In this document: one piece after another, positions 25,801-34,066 of the stretch | Numbering within the stretch: position 1 is the stretch's first letter | Layout of the letters: each line of letters begins with the position of its first letter | Origin: Deltaproteobacteria bacterium | GTDB taxonomy: Bacteria; Myxococcota_A; UBA796; GCA-2862545 | Assembly: GCA_007693595.1 (NCBI GenBank) | Contig: REDI01000034.1 | Span: 62,001-126,000, forward strand | DNA length: 64,000 nt | Direction of reading: 5' to 3' | The notes under the pieces: model-generated | Told to the model about the DNA's origin: nothing | What the model saw: only the letters and a program-made list of their open reading frames with translations | The model's database searches: none | Position numbers and translations under genes: made by a program

Positions 25801-28800
25801 CCTGTCGAGCACCTCGCCACGCACGACCGAGGTGTTGGTGGCGACTCCCGTCGACGCCCACGACCCCGATGGCGATCCGATCACCTTCTCTTACGAGTGG
25901 AACGTCAACGGCTCGCCCGAGGGCGGTGGGCCCAGCCTGGATCTCTCGGCCTATTCACCGGGCGCGCAGGTCTTCGTCACCGTCACCCCCTCCGACGACG
26001 CAGGCGGTACCGGCGAGCCCGTCGAGAGCGCGCTGGTCACCATTCAGAACTCCCCCCCGCGCATCCTGTCCATCGACCTCTCCCCCGACAGCCCACTCAC
26101 CCTCGACCCGATCGTGGCCACGGTTGAAGCCGACGATCCCGACGGAGGCACCCCGAGCCTCTCGTATGCGTGGAGCGTGAACGGGAGCCCCGCGGGGGGC
26201 AACAGCCCGACCCTGCCGGCCAACCAGACCCGGAAGGGGGACACGGTCACGGTCACCGTCACCGCGACCGACGACGACGAAGGCACCGACAGCCAGACCT
26301 CGGCCACCCTCGAGGTCGGCAACACCCTCCCGGTCATCAGCGGGGTCACCCTCAACCCCGACAGCTTCGACACCACCGAAAGTAACCTCACCTGCGAGGT
26401 CGCCTCGTGGGACGACCCCGACGTCGACGACATCCGAGAGTACCGCTTCGTCTGGACGGTCGGCGACGAACCCTTGCCCGAGGTGATCACCACGGATCCT
26501 TCCGACAGCCTCGACCCCGGCTTCTTCGTTCGTGGCAACGAGGTGTTCTGTTCGGTCACGCCCTTCGACGGCGATGACGTCGGGGCCACGGTCAGCTCCG
26601 AACCCTCGATCGTCGAGAACTACGTGCCTGAGCTGGAATCGGTCAGTATCGATCCGCCCACGGCCAACTCCACCACCACCCTCTCGGCGGTGATCGACGG
26701 CTTGTTCGACGCCGACGAGGCCGACGGGGACCCTCTCACGGTGAACTACGTCTGGCGGGATCTCACCTCGGACGTCGTGCTGAGCACCGCGTCCACGGTC
26801 TCGAGCGGCTTGGTCGCGGGCCATACCGTACAGGTCGAGGTCTTCGCGAGCGACGGCATCGCGCAGAGCCCCACCCAGACCGCCTCGGTGACGATCCAGA
26901 ACAGCCCGCCGGTCTTCAGCGATGTCTTTATTGGGCCGGTCTCGCCTCAGGCGCTCGACACCCTGGTCTCCAACGTGACCGCGAGCGACCCCGACGGCGA
27001 GTCCTTCTCGCTGTCCTACGAGTGGCAGGTCAACGGGGGCTCCGGCTGGCAGACCGTCACGGGTCAGACCGGGTCCACCCTGACCAACCCCGCGGCTCCG
27101 GCCGAGCCCTACTTCCGCCGCAGTCAAGATATCCGCGTTCGGGTCACCGGCACCTCCTCTCCCAGCGGCGCGACCAGTGAGCAGTTCTCCAACGTCGTGC
27201 AGGCGATCAACACGCCTCCAACTCTGGGCAGTGCGCGCGTGCGCCCCTCCGGGGGGGCGGGTGTCAACGGCACCTTCACCTGCGAGGCCGTGTCACCCTT
27301 CGACGCCGACGATGATCCCGTTATCATGGAATATCGTTGGTTCGTCGGATCGTCCGAAGTACCGGGCGCTACGAGCAGCTCGCTCTCCAATCCGGCGGGG
27401 AACTTCCAGCGCGACGACCTGATCCGATGCGAGATCACGCCCTTCGACAACATTGAGCGTGGCACCCCCCGCCTGAGCAGCGCGGTGCCGGTGGGCAATA
27501 CCGCGCCCAGCCTCACGACGGCGGTTTTGACTCGCGCCGACGGCGAAGACCTCGAAGACCTCACCACGCTCGACGACCTGCGCTGCACGGCCTCAGGCTG
27601 GTCCGATCCCGACTCAGGCGACACCCGAGAGTACCGCTTCCACTGGGAGATCACCCGTGGGACGGGTACGCTCCTCCTGACGGAAGACATCGTGTCTACC
27701 GACTCGGAGGTCGAGGCCATTCTCTCGAGCGAAGACATCCGCCGCGACGACGAGATCGCCTGCTTTGTCGTGCCCTTCGATGGCTTCGACGAAGGGGCAC
27801 CCGCGGTGGCCGTGGACGAGCCGGTGGTCCAGAACACGCCTCCCCAAATCGATCGTGTCGAGATCTCGAACTTGGCCCCGCGGACGACCGAGGCCATTAC
27901 CTGTACCGCAATGGGTTGGGACGACCCCGACGATGAGGACGATCGCACCTGGAACTTCGTCTGGACGATCACGCCGCCCTCCGGCGAGGGCTCGCCCTTC
28001 ACGATCATGGACTCCTACGAGGATCCGACGGGCACCGAGTCGTCAGCCAGCGTCGAGCTGGCGTCTTCGAACTTCTTCAAGGGGGACCTGATCTCGTGCG
28101 AGGTCACGCCCGAGGACCGCGACGAGACGGGGGACGAGGTCGACTCCGACGACGACGCGACCGTTGCCAACACCCCCCCGACCACCGGCGTCGCGAACGT
28201 TACCGGCACCTTCAGCGCCAACCAGGACCTCACCTGCACCCTCACGGGTGACTGGGGCGACATCGACCAGACGGAAGGGCGCGACGAGACCTTCTTCCGG
28301 TATCAGTGGTCGGTCGACGACGACTGGTTGTCAGGAACCGACAGCGCGATCTTCAACGACACGTCTCCGAACGACCGCGTGCGCTGTAGGGCATGGATCC
28401 GCGACCAAGACGAGGCCGAGGTCGGGCCCGTGGCCTCGCCTGAGATCCAGATCGGCAACGCGCCACCTGTGATCAGCAGCGTGACGTTTTCCGCCGAGAT
28501 CCGCACCCTCGACACCCCCGAGGTCACCGTCATGGCCACCGACCCCGATGGTCCAAACAATCAGATGGAGTACGCCTACGTCTGGCGGGTCGGCTCGGAC
28601 GTCGTCCGAGACGTGAGCGAGCTCGTGAACACCACCTCCGATATGCTGAGCGACAACACGCTGTTCGTGCGCGACAACGAGCTCTGCGTCACCGTCTCGG
28701 TCACCGACCGAGACGGCGCTACCACCGAGGCGGACCCCGTCTGCCGCATTATCCAGAACACGCCGCCTTCTGGAGGCGCTGCTGCGGTCGCTTCGGTCGA

Positions 28801-30367
28801 CGACAACGGCATCGACCGCGACACGGTGTGCACGGCCAGCGGCTTTACGGATCCCGATGTCACCGATGGCAACCAGACCCTCGAGTACCGATACGAGTGG
28901 TCGGGCACCGCGACGCGCGACTCGGGCTGGACCACGAGCCTCACCGACACCTTGCCGGCAAACTCGGCGAGCGCGGGCGATGTCACCTGCACGATCACGG
29001 CGCGGGACTTCGAGGGCGCGACCGAGACGGCTTCGGCACTGGGCACCTTGGGGCTGCTCGACCTCACCCCCACCTTGGTCGAGGCCTCACCCGGGACCTT
29101 CGCGGGGCAGACGTTGTTCACCAATACCGATGCAGCGGTCACGGTCGAGGCTGGCAACGCGGCGGGCGGCTCGTTTACCTACACCTACAACTGGAGCGTG
29201 GTCGACGGTTTCTCAGCCAGCCCGAGCGGGAGCGATCCGAGCTCCACCTTCGACAGCGGGAACTTCGTTCGAGAGAATCAGGTCTGTCTCACGGCGACGG
29301 TCAACAACACCTTCCGCACCTCGAGCACGCTGGATCTTGGCTGTGTGACGGTGCAGAACTCTCCGCCCGACGCGAGCGCTGCGACGGTCACCGTGACCTC
29401 CGCCGACGCACCCCACAACGGCATCGATCATCCTGTCACTTGCTCGATCTCGGGTGCGACCGATCCCGACATCCCTGCGGGGGACTCGCTGGAGTACCGA
29501 TTCACTTGGTCGAGCGATCCAGCCGGCCTGAACGTCCAGACCGCCTGGGGCTCGAGCCCCAGCGCCGAACTCTCTGCCGACTCGGTGAGTGCCGATGCCC
29601 AGGTCACCTGTACGGTCGCGGTCCGCGACGACACCGACACGCTGGCACCGACTCAACCCTCGGCATCCGTGGATCTCGTGGATCTCACCCCCACCTTGGT
29701 CGAGGCCTCACCCGGAGCCTTCGTCGCCCAGGAGCTGTTCACCAACGGCGTCGCTTCGGTCTCCGTGGCCGCCACCAACAGTCAGGGTGAGAACTTTACC
29801 TACAGCTACACGTGGACGGTGAACCCTGGCGAAACCGAGGTCACTTCGAGCAACGAGACCTCCGACGCGACCGACACCTCGACCCTCGCTGGCGAAGACA
29901 ACTTCGCCCGCGACGACGAGGTCTGCGTGACGGTCACCGTCGACAACACCTTGCGCACCTCCGACGCGGTCGGCCCGCTGTGCGTGACCATCAACAACAG
30001 CGCGCCGACCTCGCCCGGCATCGCGCTTCTTCCGACGGATCCTGAGCCAGAGGCCCAGATTACGTGCAGTGTGACCGACGAGAGCACCGATGCGGATGAA
30101 GACCTGTTCGACTACATCTTCGCTTGGTACTTGGGCGACGATCCAGCCACGAGGGTTCTCGTCTTCACCGAGATTTTAGAAGAGGAAGACGATCCGCTTG
30201 AGAGTGTCTACCCTCCCGCAGGCGATGTCTGTGGCGATGAAGGCGACGAGGTCTGCGATGTGCTCGCGTCGGGAGACACTTGGACCTGCGTGGTCACGGC
30301 TGATGATGGCGACGATGCCAGTGAGGCCGTCGAGGACTCGGTCGTCGTGACCGAGCCCGATCCGTAG
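22880..30367 (+). CDS. Giant surface lipoprotein with about 25 PKD/Ig-like repeats
   Basis: A 2,495-residue protein, the largest gene here. It starts with a lipoprotein signal (SALMLAALAGC, Cys23), so it is probably anchored to the outer membrane. The rest is about 25 repeats of roughly 90-105 residues. Each opens near NTPP or NSPP, has an acidic turn like DPDGD, a strand like YRYRWFVNG, an FxKGDxV segment and an EVTPFDG-like strand. The fold suggested is PKD/cadherin/Ig-like; many Asp residues could bind calcium. Repeats 4, 7, 10, 13, 16-19, 21, 23 and 25 carry two cysteines at Ig-like strand B and F positions. ATG 22880 is chosen because it gives the lipobox; the upstream extension is not signal-like. 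No enzyme domain or C-terminal anchor is visible. Adhesion or matrix structure is the inferred role. Confidence 0.85.
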   Translation: MNMRAPFSLSLGSALMLAALAGCNAPPVAPVVQINPEGPTTLDQLELEFLTRSEDPDGGDVVSYEIRWLRDGVELDELDDELMVRARLTAKDQEWRVVVTPFDSRGREGQAGEASTVIQNTPPSGAEVTISPPIPVPNEALTAVPIAQDVDGDSITWTYRWFKDDELTEHIGVMLPEGLTSKGDVWSVEATPNDGDDDGEPATASVSIDNSAPEVVSITIEPVEAFTTTDLTAVPEGFDEDGDTITWSYRWFRNDTEIGGAVTDELASTNFVKGDDIVVEVTPNDGFVDGAPERSLPLRILNTPPTFTAAAIEPDVAFTNTVLECVGVGFEDIDDDPPGYRYRWFVNGIEASSERFLPTPLFQKDDEVFCEATAFDGQDTGNTEQSDSIFIRNSPPSIEEVVINVEEPTSLDTLGVSIIGLVDPDGDDVVLEYRWYTLDDSDEQVVLGTDPELTSDEFEKNTVIWVEVTPDDLFNRGEPVVSEPVTIRNSEPEITEFTIEPELPFAFDDIVATVETFDADGDEVIVTYTWTVNDDVIGSAEGRTLDSMHFVKGDVVRLSVLPSDDESDGEELFSPFLIVQNSLPEISDVALNESELFAETSVTCIPLGWSDADGDSPGYRYRWLADGEVVATTATLQGSFAPRDIDIRCEVTPYDGEDFGDALLSDPIQRANTAPVIGGVSLSSLSPREGETLSLTFEGVFDADGDEVELNIAWFVDGSVVSGQTSDLLSSEFFQKGDEVYAIVTPVDSFGLEGDSAQSVSGFVANTPPVMESVVLDNLSPSATETITATAVASDIDQRDVDAGLRFTYTWLVDGDVARVDSDTTSTTSSFVGMTDFRKNQNIRVRVQVSDGDAQSGTLVSSSANSVNTPPRIDAASISPSADVLADTTLRCNTSGWSDPDQVVAEGIDLERYRYRWRINGSSAGTSQTLTSGIRRDDVVTCTATPFDDEVDGEPRTSTEVTVGNSVPTLGSVSLSSTSPRTTEVLVATPVDAHDPDGDPITFSYEWNVNGSPEGGGPSLDLSAYSPGAQVFVTVTPSDDAGGTGEPVESALVTIQNSPPRILSIDLSPDSPLTLDPIVATVEADDPDGGTPSLSYAWSVNGSPAGGNSPTLPANQTRKGDTVTVTVTATDDDEGTDSQTSATLEVGNTLPVISGVTLNPDSFDTTESNLTCEVASWDDPDVDDIREYRFVWTVGDEPLPEVITTDPSDSLDPGFFVRGNEVFCSVTPFDGDDVGATVSSEPSIVENYVPELESVSIDPPTANSTTTLSAVIDGLFDADEADGDPLTVNYVWRDLTSDVVLSTASTVSSGLVAGHTVQVEVFASDGIAQSPTQTASVTIQNSPPVFSDVFIGPVSPQALDTLVSNVTASDPDGESFSLSYEWQVNGGSGWQTVTGQTGSTLTNPAAPAEPYFRRSQDIRVRVTGTSSPSGATSEQFSNVVQAINTPPTLGSARVRPSGGAGVNGTFTCEAVSPFDADDDPVIMEYRWFVGSSEVPGATSSSLSNPAGNFQRDDLIRCEITPFDNIERGTPRLSSAVPVGNTAPSLTTAVLTRADGEDLEDLTTLDDLRCTASGWSDPDSGDTREYRFHWEITRGTGTLLLTEDIVSTDSEVEAILSSEDIRRDDEIACFVVPFDGFDEGAPAVAVDEPVVQNTPPQIDRVEISNLAPRTTEAITCTAMGWDDPDDEDDRTWNFVWTITPPSGEGSPFTIMDSYEDPTGTESSASVELASSNFFKGDLISCEVTPEDRDETGDEVDSDDDATVANTPPTTGVANVTGTFSANQDLTCTLTGDWGDIDQTEGRDETFFRYQWSVDDDWLSGTDSAIFNDTSPNDRVRCRAWIRDQDEAEVGPVASPEIQIGNAPPVISSVTFSAEIRTLDTPEVTVMATDPDGPNNQMEYAYVWRVGSDVVRDVSELVNTTSDMLSDNTLFVRDNELCVTVSVTDRDGATTEADPVCRIIQNTPPSGGAAAVASVDDNGIDRDTVCTASGFTDPDVTDGNQTLEYRYEWSGTATRDSGWTTSLTDTLPANSASAGDVTCTITARDFEGATETASALGTLGLLDLTPTLVEASPGTFAGQTLFTNTDAAVTVEAGNAAGGSFTYTYNWSVVDGFSASPSGSDPSSTFDSGNFVRENQVCLTATVNNTFRTSSTLDLGCVTVQNSPPDASAATVTVTSADAPHNGIDHPVTCSISGATDPDIPAGDSLEYRFTWSSDPAGLNVQTAWGSSPSAELSADSVSADAQVTCTVAVRDDTDTLAPTQPSASVDLVDLTPTLVEASPGAFVAQELFTNGVASVSVAATNSQGENFTYSYTWTVNPGETEVTSSNETSDATDTSTLAGEDNFARDDEVCVTVTVDNTLRTSDAVGPLCVTINNSAPTSPGIALLPTDPEPEAQITCSVTDESTDADEDLFDYIFAWYLGDDPATRVLVFTEILEEEDDPLESVYPPAGDVCGDEGDEVCDVLASGDTWTCVVTADDGDDASEAVEDSVVVTEPDP
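29063..29715 (+). repeat. 32-base perfect direct repeat marking a duplicated two-domain module
   Basis: The 32 bases at 29063-29094 recur without change at 29684-29715, exactly 621 bases (207 codons) apart and in frame. Both encode LTPTLVEASPG at the start of a repeat. The surrounding two-repeat modules (beginning about 28760 and 29360) also match at protein level, including IDLxxVTCxxSG-like and VNNTFRTSS/VDNTLRTSD segments. This shows a fairly recent tandem duplication of a two-domain unit inside the giant lipoprotein gene. Confidence 0.9.
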
Positions 30368-30424
30368 GTCACCCGCCTTCGCGAGGTCCGGGGCGGTGGC
30401 TGCCTTCTGCCTCGTCTCGCGCGC

Positions 30425-31999
30425 TCAGTCGTCGAGCAAGATCTCTTGCATGCGCGCACCCAGCTCAGCGTGGTGCCGCCAGCCTGTGAGGCGCCGCATC
30501 GCGGGCTCAGGGCCCCAGACCAGCACGGGTACCGGGGTGTGGGTGTGGGTCCCCGTCGCCCAGGTCACCCCTTGCCGATGCGCGATGGTGCGCGCGAGGA
30601 GCGAGGTCCGCGCTCGCTCGCCGGCAGGGTAGTAGGCCTCGAGCTCCTGGATGTTGGGCATGGTCTGGGGTAGCCGAGACTGGGGACCTTCGGGGCGGTG
30701 GTGGGGGTTGTCGCGGCTCGACAGCACCCGCTGGGCTTCGGTCAGGGTCAGGGGGAAGGCGGTGTCTGTGGTGGTCAAGGCGACCAGCGCTTCGGCGGTG
30801 CCGCCGTCGTGCTCGTCGAGCAGGGCGAAGAGGGGGCGTCTCTGGTTGGCTATCGCGTCGAGCCGCTCGGGCTTGCCGAAGTCGTAGCTTGGCTGGTAGG
30901 GTCGATCGGCGAAGCCCGCGCCGGGCAGCTCGACGGGTTCGGGCAGCTCGAACATAGAATAGGACACCCCGAATCCCCCGGTCTCGTGGTCGGCGGTGAC
31001 CACGATCAGCGTGTCGTCGCGGTCGGCCGCCCAGGTCATCGCCGCGTCGACCGCCGCGTCGAGGCGGAGCAGCTCGTGCAGCATCCAGCCGGTGTCGTTG
31101 GCGTGGGCCGCCCAGTCGATCTGGCCGCCCTCGACCATTAGGAAGAAGCCCTCCGGGCTGGACTCGAGCACATCGAGGGCCGCGATCGTCATCTCGCGCA
31201 GGGTGGGCTCGTCGGTCGCCGCCAACTTCTCGCGGACGGTGATGGCGTCGGTCATGCCCGAGCTGGCGAAGAGCCCGAGCAGCTTCTGGCCCGGCTGGGC
31301 CTTCTCGCGGAGGCTCTGGCGATCGAAGGCGAGCTGGTAGCCCTGCTCCTCGGCCCGCTTCAGCAGGTCCAGCTCATCGCGCCGGGTGGCGGTGGTCGGG
31401 TAGGGGATCGGATACCGCTCGCTGAGATCGGCGCCGCCTTGGGGGGCGAAGTGCCGCAGCCCGCCCGAGAGCAGGACCTCGGCCCCGGAGGCGAGCATCT
31501 GAACGGCGATCTCGTCTTCCATGGATCGGTGGGGCTGGTGGGCGGCGAAGCTCGCGGGGGTGGCGTGGGTGAGGCGGGTGTCGCTGACCAGCCCCGTCCA
31601 GAGCCCCTTCGCCTCGGCCCGCTGAAGGATCGTCGGCTGGGGCTCTCCGTGGACGTCGAGCCCGATCACCTCGGAGAGCGAAGGCAGGCCCAAGGCGAGC
31701 TGGGTCGCAGAGCAGGCGGAGTCGACGACGAGCTCGCGGCCGGGATCCGTCGCAGAGAAACCCGACATGCCCTGCTCGGCGAGGCGCATCATGGCCGGTG
31801 CTCCCGAGGCGAAAGGGGAGCCCGGCGCGCGCCGAGCATAGAGGTCGAGGAAGCCGACCTGCTGGGGACCCATGCCGTCGCCGATGAACAGGATCAAGTT
31901 GCGAACCTGGCTATGGGGAGGACCGGCGTTGACGATCGGCTCGGGGATCGGGCGCGGTGCGGTGCACGCCGCCAGCAGCAGCAAGGACGAGACGCGCAT
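30425..31999 (-). CDS. Alkaline phosphatase, lipoprotein
   Basis: A 524-residue PhoA-family phosphatase. It has lipobox LLLAAC (Cys12), then RNLILFIGDGMGPQQVGFL with the metal-binding Asp. The nucleophile Ser is in VVDSACSATQLALG (PhoA DSAAS type), and metal sites lie in MVEGGQIDWAAHANDT, VVTADHETGGFGV and TGTHTHTPVPVLVWG. It hydrolyses phosphomonoesters at the cell surface or in the periplasm. AGGAG precedes ATG 31999. A longer frame upstream overlaps the tetR gene and is a shadow. It lies 11 bases after the TetR-type gene, so the regulator probably controls it or is co-expressed with it. Confidence 0.92.
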   Translation of the reverse strand: MRVSSLLLLAACTAPRPIPEPIVNAGPPHSQVRNLILFIGDGMGPQQVGFLDLYARRAPGSPFASGAPAMMRLAEQGMSGFSATDPGRELVVDSACSATQLALGLPSLSEVIGLDVHGEPQPTILQRAEAKGLWTGLVSDTRLTHATPASFAAHQPHRSMEDEIAVQMLASGAEVLLSGGLRHFAPQGGADLSERYPIPYPTTATRRDELDLLKRAEEQGYQLAFDRQSLREKAQPGQKLLGLFASSGMTDAITVREKLAATDEPTLREMTIAALDVLESSPEGFFLMVEGGQIDWAAHANDTGWMLHELLRLDAAVDAAMTWAADRDDTLIVVTADHETGGFGVSYSMFELPEPVELPGAGFADRPYQPSYDFGKPERLDAIANQRRPLFALLDEHDGGTAEALVALTTTDTAFPLTLTEAQRVLSSRDNPHHRPEGPQSRLPQTMPNIQELEAYYPAGERARTSLLARTIAHRQGVTWATGTHTHTPVPVLVWGPEPAMRRLTGWRHHAELGARMQEILLDD

Positions 32000-32010
32000 G
32001 GGGCTCCTGG

Positions 32011-32658
32011 TCAGGACGAGACGTGCTCGGGTCGGGGAGGGCCGTCGAGGGCGACCTGCGAGAAGATCCATCGGAGGTCTTGGTAGAGCTGATCGAGCCG
32101 CTCGAGGTCTTGGGGAGAGCGCGCGTAGGCCAGCTCGACGACCAGACCGTGCACGGTGGTGCGCACGATGAGGGCGAGCCGATCCGGCGGCAGCGTCATG
32201 CGCTCGACGTCGGCGGTGAAGACACGACGGACGCCATCTTCGAGCAGCTCCATCACCTCGTCGTAGAAGGCGTCGAGCTGGCGGCGGATCGGACCATATT
32301 GCGCGGTGAGGCTCATGGTCTCGAGCAGAAAGGGCGCCCAGCTTCGGATCTCGCGAACGCTCTCCCAGAGGGCGTCGAGAGCTTCTAGCGCGGTCTCCAT
32401 GCCGACGTCCCCCTGCTCGAAGCGCTCGACGAAGGCGTCGTGAATGCGCCGAAAAGCTGCTTTCTGGGCCTCGAGGAGCAGCTCGTCTTTGTCTTTGAAG
32501 TGGTAGTGCAGGAGCCCCTTCGAGACCCCGGCGGCCTTGGCGACTGCGCTCATCGAGGCGCCGCGGAAGCCTTGCTCGCCGAAGGACGAGGCGGCGGCGT
32601 CGAGGATGCGGCGGATGGTGCGGGCTCCCCGCGGGGTTCGGTTCGAGGCGTCGGCCAT
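32011..32658 (-). CDS. TetR-family transcriptional regulator
   Basis: A 215-residue TetR repressor. The N-terminal helix-turn-helix reads RRILDAAASSFGEQGFRGAS then VAKAAGVSKGLLHYHFKDKD, the classical TetR signature. The C-terminal ligand domain is helical and more variable. GAGGAG precedes ATG 32658. It sits 11 bases upstream of the alkaline phosphatase gene in the same direction and is divergent, across 105 bases, from the double DsbA/HCCA-isomerase gene. An operator in that gap controlling both sides is the usual arrangement, but I could not pick out a clear palindrome. Confidence 0.92.
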   Translation of the reverse strand: MADASNRTPRGARTIRRILDAAASSFGEQGFRGASMSAVAKAAGVSKGLLHYHFKDKDELLLEAQKAAFRRIHDAFVERFEQGDVGMETALEALDALWESVREIRSWAPFLLETMSLTAQYGPIRRQLDAFYDEVMELLEDGVRRVFTADVERMTLPPDRLALIVRTTVHGLVVELAYARSPQDLERLDQLYQDLRWIFSQVALDGPPRPEHVSS

Positions 32659-32763
32659 GGGCTCCTCGGGCGGTGTGGGAGGGGGCGACCCTACCAACAT
32701 GGCCGGCTGGGCGCATGGGGTCAAGCGCGTGGGTTAGGCCTTAGGCATCGGCGAGGAGGATCG

Positions 32764-33993
32764 GTGCCTGTCCTGACCCTGTACTACGACATCGTGTGCC
32801 CCTACGCCTACTTGGGCGCCACCCAGGCCCAGGCCTTCGCCGACGCGATGGAGCTCGAGCTGCGCTGGTGCCCGATCTTGCTCGGCGGGGTGTTCAAGGC
32901 GCTGGGGACCGCCCAGGAGCCCGCCGCCACGATGAGTCCTGCCAAGGCTCGGCTGAACCTGCTCGACATGCTGCGTCAGGCCGAGCTGCTTGGGGTCGAG
33001 GCGGCGTGGCACCCTCATCATCCCGTGCGAACGGTGCGGGCGATGCGGCTGCTCGTCGCTTGTCCCGAGGCGATCCGCCCCGCGTTGAGCCTCGCGCTGT
33101 ACCGCGCCTACTGGGTCGAGCACCGCGACGTCTCCGATCCCGCCGTGCTGTCTGAGATCGCGCTCGCCCATGGAGTCGACCCGTCGCTCTCCACGTCTTC
33201 ATCCGCGAAGGAGGCCCTGTTTCGGACCACGGCAGAGGCGGTGGAGCTCGGCGGCTTCGGCGTGCCGATCTGGCGCCTGTCCGGCGAGGGGCACGACAGG
33301 TTTTGGTGGGGGGCGGATCGCCTGCCGCTGGTGGCCGCCGCCCTGGGGCGCTCCTGGCCCGCGCCCTCGCCGTATGCCCCCTCGAGCGAGCCGAGGCCCA
33401 TCACCTTCTTTCACGACTTCTCGAGCCCGTTCTCCTACCTGGGCAACGCGCAGATCGACGCCCTGGCCGAGGCGGAGTGGGCGACGGTGGAGCGCGTGCC
33501 GATTTTGCTCGGCGCCTTGTTCTCGCAGATAGGTACGCCCAACGTGCCGCTCCTCGCCATGGCACCCGCCAAGGCGACCTACCTCGCCCGTGACATGCGT
33601 GAGCAGGCGGCGACCCGAGGCATCCCCTTCACCATGCCCTCCGCCTTTCCGCTGCGCACGGTCCTGCCGCTCCGCGTCGCCCTCCTCCAGCCCGACGCGA
33701 CCCACGCCATCTACCAGGCGGCCTGGGTTCACAACCTGAACATCGGCCAGCCCGAGGTGCTTAGGAACATCCTCGATGACGCAGGATTTAGCGGTGCGGC
33801 CTTGATCGAGGCCACCCAAGATCCGGCGGTGAAGGCCCGGCTGCGCGCCAACACGGAGCGGGCACACCAGGCGGGCGCCTGTGGGGTCCCCACCTTCCAA
33901 GTGGGAGGCCAGATCTTCTGGGGCCAGGACCGGCTTGAGCAGGTGCGGCAAGCGGTCCGGGGCTGGCGTGGCCCCACCCTCCAGGCTGTCTGA
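32764..33993 (+). CDS. Tandem DsbA-like / HCCA-isomerase double-domain protein
   Basis: A 409-residue protein made of two copies of the DsbA/2-hydroxychromene-2-carboxylate isomerase (kappa-GST) fold. Copy 1 starts LTLYYDIVCPYAYLGATQAQ and has VRTVRAMRLLVACPEA and GGFGVPIWRLSGE. Copy 2 (from about residue 212) starts ITFFHDFSSPFSYLGNAQ and has LRTVLPLRVALLQPDA and ACGVPTFQVGGQIFWGQDRL. Copy 1 has Cys and copy 2 has Ser at the active position. HCCA isomerases use glutathione to isomerise aromatic-degradation intermediates. The usual protein has one such domain of about 200 residues. GTG start at 32764 with GAGGAGGA just upstream; the longer frame overlaps tetR and is a shadow. Confidence 0.83.
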   Translation: MPVLTLYYDIVCPYAYLGATQAQAFADAMELELRWCPILLGGVFKALGTAQEPAATMSPAKARLNLLDMLRQAELLGVEAAWHPHHPVRTVRAMRLLVACPEAIRPALSLALYRAYWVEHRDVSDPAVLSEIALAHGVDPSLSTSSSAKEALFRTTAEAVELGGFGVPIWRLSGEGHDRFWWGADRLPLVAAALGRSWPAPSPYAPSSEPRPITFFHDFSSPFSYLGNAQIDALAEAEWATVERVPILLGALFSQIGTPNVPLLAMAPAKATYLARDMREQAATRGIPFTMPSAFPLRTVLPLRVALLQPDATHAIYQAAWVHNLNIGQPEVLRNILDDAGFSGAALIEATQDPAVKARLRANTERAHQAGACGVPTFQVGGQIFWGQDRLEQVRQAVRGWRGPTLQAV

Positions 33994-34010
33994 GGGGTCA
34001 TCCCGCCCCC

Positions 34011-34038
34011 TTGACGATCGCAGGAGAGGCAGTAAGCT
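34011..34038 (+). promoter_or_regulatory. Weak candidate promoter before the matrixin-like gene
   Basis: TTGACG at 34011-34016 and TAAGCT at 34033-34038 are 16 bases apart, within the 73-base gap. The -35 is good and the -10 poor (three of six). Offered only as a candidate. Confidence 0.2.
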
Positions 34039-34066
34039 GAGGGCGGTTCTGTCTTTGGAGTCCGCG

